From: a virus
Reading direction: 5' to 3' (one strand)
DNA length: 43,836 bases
IMG/VR virus record: IMGVR_UViG_3300020213_000004
Coordinates: 1-43,836 of that record
Shown: positions 7,086-15,037 of the stretch, piece by piece
How the letters are laid out: every line of letters starts with the position of its first letter
Numbering within the stretch: position 1 is the first letter of the stretch
Made by a program: the position numbers and the translations under genes
The notes under the pieces: model-generated
The model's input: the letters and a program-made list of their open reading frames with translations, nothing else
Database searches by the model: none
What the model was told of the DNA's origin: nothing

Positions 7086-8879
7086 ATGGCACCATTTAAT
7101 TACAATTTCACACCAAACCCAAGAATATCAGACATCTTCAATTCTATGCGACCGAAGACAACTACTCCAATGCCCCTTTCTCCGGGTGGAAGTCCATTTT
7201 CTCCTGTGACAAGAACTTTACCAAATGGTGCTGGAACATATCAAAGTCCAGTTACTTGGCAACCTCAAGCTCCAGTAGTTCAGACTCCTCAAGCTCCAGT
7301 AGTTCAGACTCCTCAAGCTCCAGTAGTTCAGACTCCTCAAGCTCCTCAGGCTCCAGTTACCCCTACTCCTCAAGGTCTTGATTACAGTAAATATACTGAC
7401 CCAATGACTGGAAAAGTTATGTCTCCTCAAGAATATGCAAATCATTTAGCACAAAAAGTCACAGGTGGGAGTGTGCCGGGATATGCAGGAGATGCTCTCA
7501 CTCAAGGACCACAAACAACACAACAACTTACTTCAACCGCAACTGACTTAAACAATCAGAGAAATGATATAGCTACAGGAGAAAGTGATCCTTACAATGC
7601 AGGTTCTAAGTCAGGAATTGCGTATAGTCCAACTGATTTGGCTGCTATTGAAAAGGCTTATGCTGGAATCTATGACCCAGCTTTAAAAGATGTGTTTGCT
7701 AAACTTGATTTGAAACAAAAAGAAGATGCTTCTGCTTTAACATCAAAAAATAAACTTGCTGAAATGGCCCAACAGCATAAGTATGACGTTGCTTTAAAAG
7801 GAACTCCGACAGCGGCAGAAGCTGCAGCAGGTTTAAATGGTGGGACATATGTACTTGGTGCTAACCCTACTGCTGATGCTTTTATTTCTGGAATACAGAA
7901 TGGAACATACAAGACATCGGATGTTCCAAAAGAATATAAAGGACTTGTGGCACAAGGAATGGCTTCACAAGGAAATCAATCGAGTGGAAAACCAACAACC
8001 ACTGAAATTGGACTACAAACTCTTGATGTGGCAAGACGATTAAAAATAATGTTTGATGCTGGGAAGGGAACATCTGTTGTTGGTAAAAGTAGACTTTTTG
8101 GAGGAGGTTTTGCTACTCCAGGTAGTGATTCAGCGAACTTTAAAAATCTATTTGAAACCCTTATTGCCAATAAATCTCTTGAGGGTATTAAATTCTTGAA
8201 AGGACAAGGTTCAGTTTCTGATGCTGAAAGACTAACATTAAAAGCAGCAATGTCTGAACTTAATCTTAGTCAAAGTGATGGTGCTGAAGGAGAGTTCTCT
8301 AAGAGTCTACAAAGGATTATTGACAAATTAGAAGGAAATGTGGCTAGTAGTGATTCATCTAGTAATGTTCTTAGGGACCCTACTGGAACTCAAGAGGTTA
8401 ATATTTCTGACCTAACACCTGAAGAACTTAAAGAAGCACAAGATGCAGGTTGGGTAAGTTTTAACTCAGTTGGAGGCGACACAAAGCAAGCCTCAAATAA
8501 GGGAATAGTTTTGGGTTATGATATCAACAGTTATGCAACTGACCCAACACACGAAAACAAAATCACAAATATTGTAAATAAAATGGGAAACATCGCAACA
8601 TCAGCAGAGGCTCAGTCTTATATAGATACTGTAGCATCAAACAGTCCAGTAAGTGGACTTGACGTTATTTCCGCCTCTACCGCTTATGGAGTTCCACCAG
8701 CACTTATTCTAGCTATGATGCAACAAGATTCTTCTTTCGGAACCAAAGGAAAAGCAGTGCGAACAAAGAATCCTGGTAATGTAGGTAATACTGATAGTGG
8801 AGCGAGTGTTTTTCATGGATCGTGGAGAGAAGGAGTCTTTGCAGTAGCACGAAATTTATCCAAACGTAAAACAACATAA
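7086..8879 (+). CDS. Virion protein with C-terminal lysozyme-like domain, 597 aa
   Basis: The N-terminal 120 residues are Pro/Gln-rich and include three tandem QAPVVQTP units. The middle is Ala/Lys-rich and helical. Residues about 520-597 look like a lysozyme/transglycosylase-type domain: ASTAYGVPPALILAMMQQDS, SFGTKGKAV, NPGNVGN and SWREGVFAVARNL. In active relatives the position after MMQQ is usually Glu (QES.FG), but here it is Asp, so catalysis is uncertain. It is probably an ejection protein that opens the host cell wall. It lies 4 bases after its upstream neighbour and 1 base before its downstream one. Confidence 0.6.
   Translation: MAPFNYNFTPNPRISDIFNSMRPKTTTPMPLSPGGSPFSPVTRTLPNGAGTYQSPVTWQPQAPVVQTPQAPVVQTPQAPVVQTPQAPQAPVTPTPQGLDYSKYTDPMTGKVMSPQEYANHLAQKVTGGSVPGYAGDALTQGPQTTQQLTSTATDLNNQRNDIATGESDPYNAGSKSGIAYSPTDLAAIEKAYAGIYDPALKDVFAKLDLKQKEDASALTSKNKLAEMAQQHKYDVALKGTPTAAEAAAGLNGGTYVLGANPTADAFISGIQNGTYKTSDVPKEYKGLVAQGMASQGNQSSGKPTTTEIGLQTLDVARRLKIMFDAGKGTSVVGKSRLFGGGFATPGSDSANFKNLFETLIANKSLEGIKFLKGQGSVSDAERLTLKAAMSELNLSQSDGAEGEFSKSLQRIIDKLEGNVASSDSSSNVLRDPTGTQEVNISDLTPEELKEAQDAGWVSFNSVGGDTKQASNKGIVLGYDINSYATDPTHENKITNIVNKMGNIATSAEAQSYIDTVASNSPVSGLDVISASTAYGVPPALILAMMQQDSSFGTKGKAVRTKNPGNVGNTDSGASVFHGSWREGVFAVARNLSKRKTT
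7266..7337 (+). repeat. Three 24-bp tandem repeats in virion gene
   Basis: Three perfect 24-bp units encode QAPVVQTP three times, within the Pro-rich N-terminal linker of the virion protein at 7086..8879. The perfect DNA identity points to recent expansion by slippage or recombination. Confidence 0.9.
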
Positions 8880-8880
8880 T

Positions 8881-10986
8881 ATGGCACTATCATTTCAAAA
8901 TAAAATTAGACCAGTTCAAGGAGCGGCAACATCTACCCCACCAGTTCCAGGAGGATCTACAACTCCCACTGTTTCTTTTTCATCTAAAGTCCGGCCAATA
9001 TCAACTCCTGTTGCTTCACAACCAGTAAGTACTCCACAAGAGGATACTGGTGTAGGTGGTTTTCTTAAAGGACTTGTATCAGCTCCAGCTACTATGATTG
9101 CTAGACCGTTTCAAGCGGCCGCAAATCTAGGTGATTATTTAGGTACACAGATGGCGATAAAAGATAATCCAGAAAGTGCCGATGCTATTCGTAATGCAGA
9201 TAATGAACGAACTCTCAATACAAAAGCAACTGGTCCAGCTGGTATTATCGCCCCTACTCCACAAAACACCTCTGATGTAATAAAAGATGTTGGTCGTGGT
9301 GTTCAAACAGTGGCTCTTGGGACAGGTGCTCCTATGGCTGGTGGTGCGGCTTTTGGATTTGGTACATCACTTGAAAATCAAGGTTCGAAGGTATTTACAG
9401 GAGAAGGTGCAACAGATGCTTTAACTTCTACTTTGATTGGTATGGGTGCTGGAAAAGCACTTGATTTAGTAGGAAAACCTCTTCTTAATGCAGCTGGAAA
9501 TGTTATTGGGAAAATAACTCCACAAACACTTAAAGATGTTTCCTCAAGAGGGGCTACAGCTGTTTCTAGTTTTATGGCACAGCATGAAATTGTTCCTACC
9601 GCAGTAAAACCTGCTATTAATGCTATCCCTAAAGTGGCTGAAGCGTTTGATAAGGGTGTAAATAAACTTTTTTCTGGGACTGGTGGTGTAATAAAGGGAG
9701 CTTTTCAAGAACAGTATCCTGGAATGAAATCTAAAAATATAGCAAAACATTATGAAAATGTTGAAGTAAGCCGACTATTTGAACCAACGAAAAAGACTGA
9801 TGCTGCTTATCGAAACGCAACAGAGGTATTTAAAGATTCTAAAAAAAGAGGAATTAATTTAGAAAAAATAGCAGCTGATAATAAAATATACGCAAGCGAC
9901 CATATTACTGATGGAAAATATGCAACACAAGAAGTAGTTGATACACTCAGAAATGAAACAATGGGTGGTGGCCCTGAGATTTTACGCCCTTCTCTAAAAG
10001 CAGCTGAACAAGGAGTTGCTCGAGTCCCTGTTTCAGATGTTAGAAATGAAATGATTTATAAGATGGGTAAAGTATCTGATTCAAAACTTTCAACAGAACA
10101 AAAGAAAATAGCTATTCAACGTATAAATAAGGAATACGGTGATGGTTCTGTTACATCATCACGATATAAAGATGGATATGGACTTGAAAATTTATACGAT
10201 TCAAAACTTCAAACATCTTCTAATTTATATAAGGGACCGAAGAACGGTGGAGTTCAAAGTATTTCTGATAACCTAACATCTCAACAGAAAGAAATTGAAT
10301 CTCAAGTATTTGACTCTTTACTTAGGAAAAATGCCCCAAAAGAACTTGGTCTTGATGCTTACTTCAAAGCTCAGGAAAGTAAATTTGTATTAGCAAACTA
10401 TCTTGAATCTCTCAATACAAAAAAAGCTACACAAACCATGTTCCAAAGAGGTATGAAAAAAGCCGCTCAACTCGGAGGTGCAACAACCGGAGCATCAGTA
10501 GCTGGACCATTTGGAATGTTCTCTGGATACCAGTTTGGAGGAATTGTAGCTGATACATTTGCTAGTGCATCCAATCCAGTTAAAGTTATGTATTTGAAAA
10601 GTATTGGCAAAACTCAACCTGAGATTTACTCAATCATGAAAACATTTACTTCAGATGCAGAGGCTAGAGCTTTATCTAGGCAGTTACTTCCGGCAGCTGG
10701 GGCAAGTGGAAAAACTTCTCCTGATTTAATGAGAAAACAAAATATGCAAGGTGCGGTTGAAATGGGTTATCCACAAAGACCAACAACTCCTGGTGAGAGA
10801 TTCAATAACAATAATAAACAAAATCTAAATCGACTATTCAACACAAAGACACTTCCTGCTCCAGAACCTAGAATAATCACTCCAAATACCCAAGGGACTC
10901 CAAACAGGATGAGTAAGTTATACAATTCAGGTGGAGACAAGGGTGAGGTGGGGGGAATGAGACAGAGAATTAAACCAAAAAAATAG
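8881..10986 (+). CDS. Putative internal virion / DNA ejection protein, 701 aa
   Basis: The largest of the three clustered virion proteins. It has a low-complexity Pro/Thr N-terminus and Gly/Ala-rich amphipathic stretches that could enter membranes (about residues 140-215, GTGAPMAGGAAFGFGTSL; and about 525-565, GGATTGASVAGPFGMFSGYQFGG). Between them are long charged helical segments, and the end is disordered and basic (KPKK). Size, Gly-rich hydrophobic patches and last-gene position match podovirus ejection proteins (gp16 of P22 or T7 type). No catalytic motif is visible. It is the last gene of the late arm, followed directly by a terminator. Confidence 0.5.
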   Translation: MALSFQNKIRPVQGAATSTPPVPGGSTTPTVSFSSKVRPISTPVASQPVSTPQEDTGVGGFLKGLVSAPATMIARPFQAAANLGDYLGTQMAIKDNPESADAIRNADNERTLNTKATGPAGIIAPTPQNTSDVIKDVGRGVQTVALGTGAPMAGGAAFGFGTSLENQGSKVFTGEGATDALTSTLIGMGAGKALDLVGKPLLNAAGNVIGKITPQTLKDVSSRGATAVSSFMAQHEIVPTAVKPAINAIPKVAEAFDKGVNKLFSGTGGVIKGAFQEQYPGMKSKNIAKHYENVEVSRLFEPTKKTDAAYRNATEVFKDSKKRGINLEKIAADNKIYASDHITDGKYATQEVVDTLRNETMGGGPEILRPSLKAAEQGVARVPVSDVRNEMIYKMGKVSDSKLSTEQKKIAIQRINKEYGDGSVTSSRYKDGYGLENLYDSKLQTSSNLYKGPKNGGVQSISDNLTSQQKEIESQVFDSLLRKNAPKELGLDAYFKAQESKFVLANYLESLNTKKATQTMFQRGMKKAAQLGGATTGASVAGPFGMFSGYQFGGIVADTFASASNPVKVMYLKSIGKTQPEIYSIMKTFTSDAEARALSRQLLPAAGASGKTSPDLMRKQNMQGAVEMGYPQRPTTPGERFNNNNKQNLNRLFNTKTLPAPEPRIITPNTQGTPNRMSKLYNSGGDKGEVGGMRQRIKPKK

Positions 10987-10991
10987 ATATC

Positions 10992-11045
10992 AAAAAACTC
11001 AGCTCGTTATTTTCCAAAAAGGTATAAATGTTGCTGAGTTTTTTT
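10992..11045. terminator. Bidirectional terminator between convergent arms
   Basis: AAAAAACTCAGC (10992..11003) and GCTGAGTTTTTT (11033..11044) form a 12-bp stem with a 29-nt loop. The A-run on one side and T-run on the other make it usable on both strands. It lies 5 bases after the last late gene and about 100 bases from the last early gene, where the two arms meet. Confidence 0.8.
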
Positions 11046-11145
11046 AGTACCGAATGAATACAAGAGAGTCGTATGTGTGTATGCCACACTGTTAGAAATT
11101 TACTTCCTTTAGTAACAACACCAAGTCGATATCTCCAGTACTCAT

Positions 11146-11427
11146 TTAAATTATATCCTTTGGTTCTAAAACTGCAAGTGCTAATGAGTTCATTTCACAA
11201 GCAAACGATTGAGCTGATCCATTCCTCATTTCATTAACTAGAACTTCTTCGCCTTTCATAACAATTTCTCTTGTCATTTCAATATTTAATTGTTTTGCTA
11301 CTTCAGATAGAATGACAGCGAACTCAAAAGCAAGTATAACCTTCTGTTCATTGTATCTTACCCAGTAAAAATCGTTCTTTAGTTTATTAAATAACTGTCT
11401 CCATGTGATTTTTCGTAATTGTTTCAT
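11146..11427 (-). CDS. Hypothetical protein, 93 aa
   Basis: A small mixed helical protein, unrecognised, starting MKQLRKITWRQLFNKL with a basic first helix and ending LAVLEPKDII. No membrane segment, Cys motif or catalytic signature is visible. It is the last gene of the leftward early arm, 2 bases after its upstream neighbour. The start lacks a Shine-Dalgarno, with leader AAAGAAATAACT. Confidence 0.6.
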   Translation of the reverse strand: MKQLRKITWRQLFNKLKNDFYWVRYNEQKVILAFEFAVILSEVAKQLNIEMTREIVMKGEEVLVNEMRNGSAQSFACEMNSLALAVLEPKDII

Positions 11428-11429
11428 AG

Positions 11430-11618
11430 TTATTTCTTTAGGTTGTTAGTGTCTAGGGAGGATTTGAACTTTCTTCCTCTTTTTAGTGGCAACTTAATTT
11501 CTGCAATTTCACGCTGAAGTTTTGCTGTTTTTTCTAGCTGAGACTGAAACGCTGGCAACAATGCTAATAAGCGATGTATTTGTTCTTTTGTTTTAATATC
11601 TAATGCTTTTTCTTTCAT
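11430..11618 (-). CDS. Small coiled-coil protein, 62 aa
   Basis: Nearly all helical, with heptad-like LLALLPAFQSQLEKTAKL followed by a charged stretch and a basic KRGRKFKS tail. It starts inside the stop of the upstream membrane protein (ATGA overlap), so the two are coupled. Function unknown. Confidence 0.55.
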   Translation of the reverse strand: MKEKALDIKTKEQIHRLLALLPAFQSQLEKTAKLQREIAEIKLPLKRGRKFKSSLDTNNLKK

Positions 11619-11920
11619 ATATTTTTATTTGTTAATTTGTCTTGGGAGAGCAGGTCATCTAATGCTTTTGCATATCCTTGGTTTTGATATATATGCTTCA
11701 TTGGATTTTCTTTATCTGCTGAAAATGGAGGCGGTGCGTTTCTCATTTCTTCAATTCTATCCCACTCCGCATCCCACTCATGGTCTCCTCCTACATTTTT
11801 CACAACCACGATCACGCCATAGATAAGGTACAGTCCGAGGATTAAAAATGGTATCCCTGCTAAGAGAAGTATCGATTGAAAGTCATCTCTGACTATGAGG
11901 TTTGTTATGAAGTTTGGCAT
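11615..11920 (-). CDS. Single-pass membrane protein, 101 aa
   Basis: One strong transmembrane segment (about residues 17-40, ILLLAGIPFLILGLYLIYG plus VIVVV) separates a short N-terminus from a charged cytoplasmic tail containing WDAEWDRIEEMRN and, near the end, NQGYAKALDDLL. That last motif recurs at the C-termini of other small early proteins of this genome. The first of its four-base overlap with the next gene is ATGA. Function unknown; it could remodel the host envelope or exclude other phages. Confidence 0.6.
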   Translation of the reverse strand: MPNFITNLIVRDDFQSILLLAGIPFLILGLYLIYGVIVVVKNVGGDHEWDAEWDRIEEMRNAPPPFSADKENPMKHIYQNQGYAKALDDLLSQDKLTNKNI

Positions 11921-11921
11921 G

Positions 11922-12026
11922 TTATTTATGTGAATTAAGGCACTTTACCTTTCCATAGCTCCAGGTGAATAATTTATCTCCGCATGTTTGGCATCTGCCT
12001 GTGAGCCATCTGTAGAATGTTTTCAT
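11922..12026 (-). CDS. Zinc-ribbon-like microprotein, 34 aa
   Basis: Reads MKTFYRWLTGRCQTCGDKLF and continues to a third Cys in KVKCLNSHK. The CQTC pair plus a later Cys and His resemble a minimal zinc knuckle. The start overlaps the previous gene's stop by ATGA, and the stop is 2 bases before the next start, so this fits the operon pattern. Too short for composition tests; support comes from the overlaps. Confidence 0.4.
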   Translation of the reverse strand: MKTFYRWLTGRCQTCGDKLFTWSYGKVKCLNSHK

Positions 12027-12115
12027 GATCTTATCCAGCTTACATAACCCACCAAAACATAGTCAATAAATATAACTGCAATAACCCCACTTATAACTAT
12101 TATTATGTACTTCAT
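12023..12115 (-). CDS. Transmembrane microprotein, 30 aa
   Basis: Reads MKYIIIVISGVIAVIFIDYV then LVGYVSWIRS, almost entirely one hydrophobic helix. The TGA stop overlaps the next ATG, and it starts 17 bases after the methyltransferase stop with an AT-rich leader (AAAGATAT). It is one of several tiny membrane proteins on this strand. Function unknown. Confidence 0.45.
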   Translation of the reverse strand: MKYIIIVISGVIAVIFIDYVLVGYVSWIRS

Positions 12116-12132
12116 ATATCTTTATTTATCTG

Positions 12133-12681
12133 TTAATGGTTTGTCTTGGAGGATAGGGACTTAATTTCTACAGTTACAATCGTGTCATTTTTGCTACCAC
12201 CATGTGGAACAAGAAGTATCCTTTGCATTATGAAACCCCTGTTTATTCCAATTCCCATACTTGTCCATCCAAAACAGATTGCTTTTCCATTTGGTTTTAA
12301 TATGCGTGCCATTTCTGTCTTGCAATCCCCCCAGTATTTCATTGACGTAGGTTTTGTGTCTAATAGTTCCATGCCCATTCCCTCATAACATTGCTTGGCT
12401 TGAGTTATTGAATATGGAGGGTCAAATAAAGCTCCGTCATATTTATTGGCTTCTAATGATTTTAGAAATTGCAGTGCATCCATGTGGTGTGTTGCCTGCA
12501 TTTCTACTCTGAGGTCGTTTGTTACTTGCGCAGGACTATTCATTCCCGCAAATGGGTCACACCACAAACCATCAGTTACTTCTTCTTTGAGTAATTCAGC
12601 AATTGGTTTGATTGTGAATGTCCAACGGTTCGGCATACTCCAAACCCTATCTATTCTAATTTTTGTGTGGACATTTCCCAT
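12133..12681 (-). CDS. DNA N6-adenine methyltransferase, 182 aa
   Basis: Contains the SAM-binding motif as LWCDPFAG (about residues 39-46) and the catalytic DPPY (about 88-91), followed by a late CFGWTS strand. The order, AdoMet motif then DPPY, with NRWTFTIKP before them as a motif X candidate, suggests the gamma-type order. It would methylate adenine N6 in DNA and could protect phage DNA from host restriction or mark it for regulation. The protein is short and has no obvious target-recognition domain. Its 5' end overlaps the upstream HNH gene by 26 bases. Confidence 0.8.
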   Translation of the reverse strand: MGNVHTKIRIDRVWSMPNRWTFTIKPIAELLKEEVTDGLWCDPFAGMNSPAQVTNDLRVEMQATHHMDALQFLKSLEANKYDGALFDPPYSITQAKQCYEGMGMELLDTKPTSMKYWGDCKTEMARILKPNGKAICFGWTSMGIGINRGFIMQRILLVPHGGSKNDTIVTVEIKSLSSKTNH

Positions 12682-13051
12682 AGTTTTTTTTGGCTAAATT
12701 ACAATTGTGGCACAGAACCTGAATGTCTTTTGGCATATTCTTTTTCATATAAAGATACATCTGTATACCCGTTCCGATTTCTTTCCTTTGTTTATTCCCA
12801 TCGTTATTGATATGGTCTAATGCCAAAAACTTCATTTCTACTTCGCCACAGCAAGTACATTTTCCACCATAATTCGCAACAATACTTTCTCTAACTTTTT
12901 TCCTGTATTCGTTCTGATACTTCCTTGCTTCCTCTGGTCTTTCTTTCCACTTTTTACGTTGCCATTCTCTACTCTTTTCTTTTACTCTTTCAGGGTGTTT
13001 CTCACGGTAACGTCTTTCTGCTTCTAATTGTTTTAGTCTTTTCTTGTCCAT
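12656..13051 (-). CDS. HNH endonuclease, 131 aa
   Basis: A long, highly charged helical N-terminus (about 1-60, REKHPERVKEKSREWQRKKW) is followed by an HNH domain: CTCCG, LALDHINNDGNKQRK, then LCHNCNLAKKNYGKCPH. The two CxxC pairs would hold zinc and DHINNDG carries the catalytic His. It resembles free-standing phage homing nucleases. It has its own promoter just upstream, with -10 ending 6 bases before the ATG, so the message may be leaderless. Its 3' end overlaps the methyltransferase start. Confidence 0.8.
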   Translation of the reverse strand: MDKKRLKQLEAERRYREKHPERVKEKSREWQRKKWKERPEEARKYQNEYRKKVRESIVANYGGKCTCCGEVEMKFLALDHINNDGNKQRKEIGTGIQMYLYMKKNMPKDIQVLCHNCNLAKKNYGKCPHKN

Positions 13052-13057
13052 GTATCT

Positions 13058-13087
13058 ATTTTACCATAGCCCATATTATATTGTCAA
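13058..13087 (-). promoter_or_regulatory. Sigma-70-type promoter for HNH/methyltransferase
   Basis: On the minus strand TTGACA (13087..13082), an 18-bp spacer, and TAAAAT (13063..13058). The start codon at 13051 lies 6 bases beyond the -10 box, so transcription would begin at or next to the ATG. Confidence 0.6.
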
Positions 13088-13125
13088 TATTTGGCATTGC
13101 CCACTTGCGTTCTATTTGCATATAG

Positions 13126-13422
13126 TTATTCTTTGTTAGTGTCTAGAGAGGCGAGGAGTTTGTCTTTTGATATAACATCGTCATCTGTTTCATCTCTCCC
13201 GGTAAACACATGTTGCTTCTCTATCTCCCCTTTTACCCTCTCCCTTTCTTCTGCTAGGGCTTGTGTGATTTTGGTGGTGAGGAAGGCTTTTATTTCGTTC
13301 TCAAGCTGTGTGTTTGTTTTTCTTCTTAACTCATTTACAGCAGTATTAGGTAATTCTTTTGAATTTTTAAAATGAGAAAGTAGTTCATCAAACTCCGCTA
13401 ATATTTTTTCTGTGTTGGTCAT
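13126..13422 (-). CDS. Hypothetical helical protein, 98 aa
   Basis: Starts MTNTEKILAEFDELLSHF and is largely charged helix with a tail rich in Asp and Lys (DETDDDVISKDKLLASLD). I chose ATG 13422, 13 bases after the upstream stop, with the same TAAAATAT leader seen at neighbouring genes, over an upstream in-frame ATG at 13482 that would overlap the previous gene. It resembles generic phage early proteins with no known role. Confidence 0.55.
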   Translation of the reverse strand: MTNTEKILAEFDELLSHFKNSKELPNTAVNELRRKTNTQLENEIKAFLTTKITQALAEERERVKGEIEKQHVFTGRDETDDDVISKDKLLASLDTNKE

Positions 13423-13435
13423 ATATTTTAGTAGG

Positions 13436-13633
13436 TTACTTGGTAAAAATGTTTCTTGTGTGTATAAGTTTGTCCACCTCATGCCTCTCTAATTCATTCT
13501 TGATAATACCTTTAGCCAGCACATCACTTGTCATCACCTCTATTTCTTGAAGTGTTGATTTTAGGTGTAGTATTTGAAGCATTGCAAAGCGGAGTTCATT
13601 TACTGCGGAAGTTAATAGGTCTTGTTTTTTCAT
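13436..13633 (-). CDS. Hypothetical protein, 65 aa
   Basis: A small, mainly helical protein (MKKQDLLTSAVNELRFAMLQ) with no recognised domain. Its ATG overlaps the stop of the decayed HNH remnant upstream as TAATG. The same junction (a stop after a DDLKPII.N.LK end, then TAATGAAA) occurs at 14770, suggesting that the two blocks arose by segmental duplication. Confidence 0.5.
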   Translation of the reverse strand: MKKQDLLTSAVNELRFAMLQILHLKSTLQEIEVMTSDVLAKGIIKNELERHEVDKLIHTRNIFTK

Positions 13634-13806
13634 TACTTTAGTATGTTAGTGATAATAGGTTTTAGGTCGTCTAGGTAGTTGTTGCTCTTAATTCTGTTTG
13701 CTGTTTTTTCTAATGGCTGTAAATTATTTAACGACCAGCACTCTTGGAACTCTGTATCTTCCGTGTTTTTGTAATCATATAAACTTATTGGACGGATGTG
13801 GTCAAT
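13633..13806 (-). pseudogene. HNH endonuclease C-terminal remnant, mosaic
   Basis: Directly after the TAG stop of the gene at 13807..14229, the same frame stays open for 57 codons and reads IDHIRPIS, then ECWSLNNLQPLEKTANRIKSN. This is the second half of an HNH nuclease core (DHI..PIS...C...NLQPL...N..K.N). The last 15 residues (NYLDDLKPIITNILK) instead match the C-terminus of the gene at 14770..15036. There is no start codon in good context and the first half of the HNH domain is missing, so this is a broken piece from a past insertion or recombination. Read-through of the TAG is possible but not supported. Confidence 0.6.
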
Positions 13807-14229
13807 CTACTTCTCAGCAACTTGTTCGAGTGTTAGTTCGAGCTTATCTACTGAAACTTGTTTAATGGTGAAGCCATCATTTTGTAGTTCTTGTTTATGA
13901 TACCAATCCTCAGTACCATTAAATTCATCACATCCTGATAAAAACACTAAATCATTTAACAATCCTAATACCATTTGTTCATTACCATACCTAACCACCA
14001 CATCTTTCCATTTGAGAGTGTCCCATGTTATTACTGGGGCTACGTAGAGTTCTAGGTGGTCGCCTCCATATTGGTCACCAAGACCAACTACCTTACCTGC
14101 ATGGTAGGCGGTGAATCCATACATATCACCACTAATCTTATTGATTGTGAGGTAATCAAACACTAGGTCTGATAAAAATTTATGTCCTGCTTTCACGGTT
14201 ACTTTGTCGTTTACTTTAAATTGGGTCAT
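13807..14229 (-). CDS. KOW-like early protein, shorter paralogue, 140 aa
   Basis: Starts MTQFKVNDKVTVK, an SH3/KOW-like entry, and shares long matches with the 162-aa protein at 15234..15722: YVAP.ITWDTLKWKDVV, MVLG.LND, LSGC, YHK.ELQ, and LELTLEQVAEK. The paralogue goes on with FGIEVGNLKIKE, while this copy stops by TAG right after VAEK, at the junction with an HNH remnant. The truncation probably came with that insertion. Function unknown; a nucleic-acid- or RNA-polymerase-binding role is only suggested by the fold guess. Confidence 0.65.
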   Translation of the reverse strand: MTQFKVNDKVTVKAGHKFLSDLVFDYLTINKISGDMYGFTAYHAGKVVGLGDQYGGDHLELYVAPVITWDTLKWKDVVVRYGNEQMVLGLLNDLVFLSGCDEFNGTEDWYHKQELQNDGFTIKQVSVDKLELTLEQVAEK

Positions 14230-14235
14230 ATGTTT

Positions 14236-14478
14236 TTAGTTGTTATCTGTTAATGGAGGGGTAATAAGTTCGATGATACACATTCCTCTACGGCAAGGGA
14301 CTTCATCGCCTGCGATCCACAAATTATTCCTATTCATGCCAACTATTGCTTTTGCTTCAGATAAGGCAACTGGATACCACTCATCTTTTTCAGTATCAAA
14401 GTCTCTTAACGCTATAGCTTTATAGTTACCCTTTCTTGAGCTTTTCACTTGAATGACCATGTCTTTTTTTATTATCAT
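14236..14478 (-). CDS. Hypothetical protein, 80 aa
   Basis: Small beta-rich protein (MIIKKDMVIQVKSSRKGNYK, WYPVALSEAKAIVG, NLWIAGDEVPCRRGMCII). It is unrecognised. It lies in the tight early operon, with 4 bases to the upstream gene and 6 to the downstream one, and has no Shine-Dalgarno. Confidence 0.55.
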   Translation of the reverse strand: MIIKKDMVIQVKSSRKGNYKAIALRDFDTEKDEWYPVALSEAKAIVGMNRNNLWIAGDEVPCRRGMCIIELITPPLTDNN

Positions 14479-14482
14479 ATAG

Positions 14483-14770
14483 TTATTTATTAGCTCGCAA
14501 TATATTACTAATCTTTTGTGCAGCGGTATAACATTTATTCTGAAAATGTATATCTATCCTCGGAGAGTCATCTAAGCGACAAAGAATTTCAAAAATATCT
14601 AGGAATACTTGGTTTTCTTTAGTAGTATTCTCTGTGTTGGTTATTTGTTCATCGTGCCACCCGTCTTCTGCCTCTATTTCTTCTTTACTTTCTCCACCAA
14701 TGTGGACAGCTTCGTCGTATGTTTTTCTTAGTCCACTGTTTTCTCCTTCAAATATTTCTGATGGTTTCAT
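14483..14770 (-). CDS. Hypothetical acidic protein, 95 aa
   Basis: The N-terminal half is acidic and probably disordered (GGESKEEIEAEDGWHDEQ). The C-terminal half is helical (FLDIFEILCRL, NKCYTAAQKISNIL). Its ATG overlaps the upstream stop as TAATG, indicating coupled translation. No family recognised. Confidence 0.55.
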   Translation of the reverse strand: MKPSEIFEGENSGLRKTYDEAVHIGGESKEEIEAEDGWHDEQITNTENTTKENQVFLDIFEILCRLDDSPRIDIHFQNKCYTAAQKISNILRANK

Positions 14771-15036
14771 TACTTTAGTAGGTTACTGATAATGGGTTTT
14801 AGGTCGTCTAGGGCTTGATTATAGTTTTCCTTTGCTATGTCTTCAACTTCTGTAACTTTGAATTTATGCACTTTCTTCATCCTATCCATCGCCTCCTCTA
14901 TCTCCTCTTGCTTTGACTTTAGTAGGGATTCAGCAATAAATTCCTTTATTTCTGATGGTGTTGGATTTTTCCAATCAAAAGTTTCTTTAGTAAAAAACTT
15001 CTCATCAAATTCTTTTCTCCAGTCTTTGTTTTCCAT
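14770..15036 (-). CDS. Hypothetical helical protein, 88 aa
   Basis: Starts MENKDWRKEFDEKFF and ends AKENYNQALDDLKPIISNLLK. The C-terminus is nearly the same as the end of the HNH-remnant mosaic at 13633..13806. I chose ATG 15036, 1 base after the upstream stop; an earlier start would overlap the upstream gene. DWRKEFDEKF is a common opening in small phage early proteins of unknown role. Confidence 0.6.
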   Translation of the reverse strand: MENKDWRKEFDEKFFTKETFDWKNPTPSEIKEFIAESLLKSKQEEIEEAMDRMKKVHKFKVTEVEDIAKENYNQALDDLKPIISNLLK

Positions 15037-15037
15037 A

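Noticed and set aside
13807-13809. TAG recoding or suppression giving a longer KOW-HNH protein
   Set aside because: TAG ends several clear genes (endolysin, ejection protein, fibre at 3275), so it works as a normal stop in this genome.
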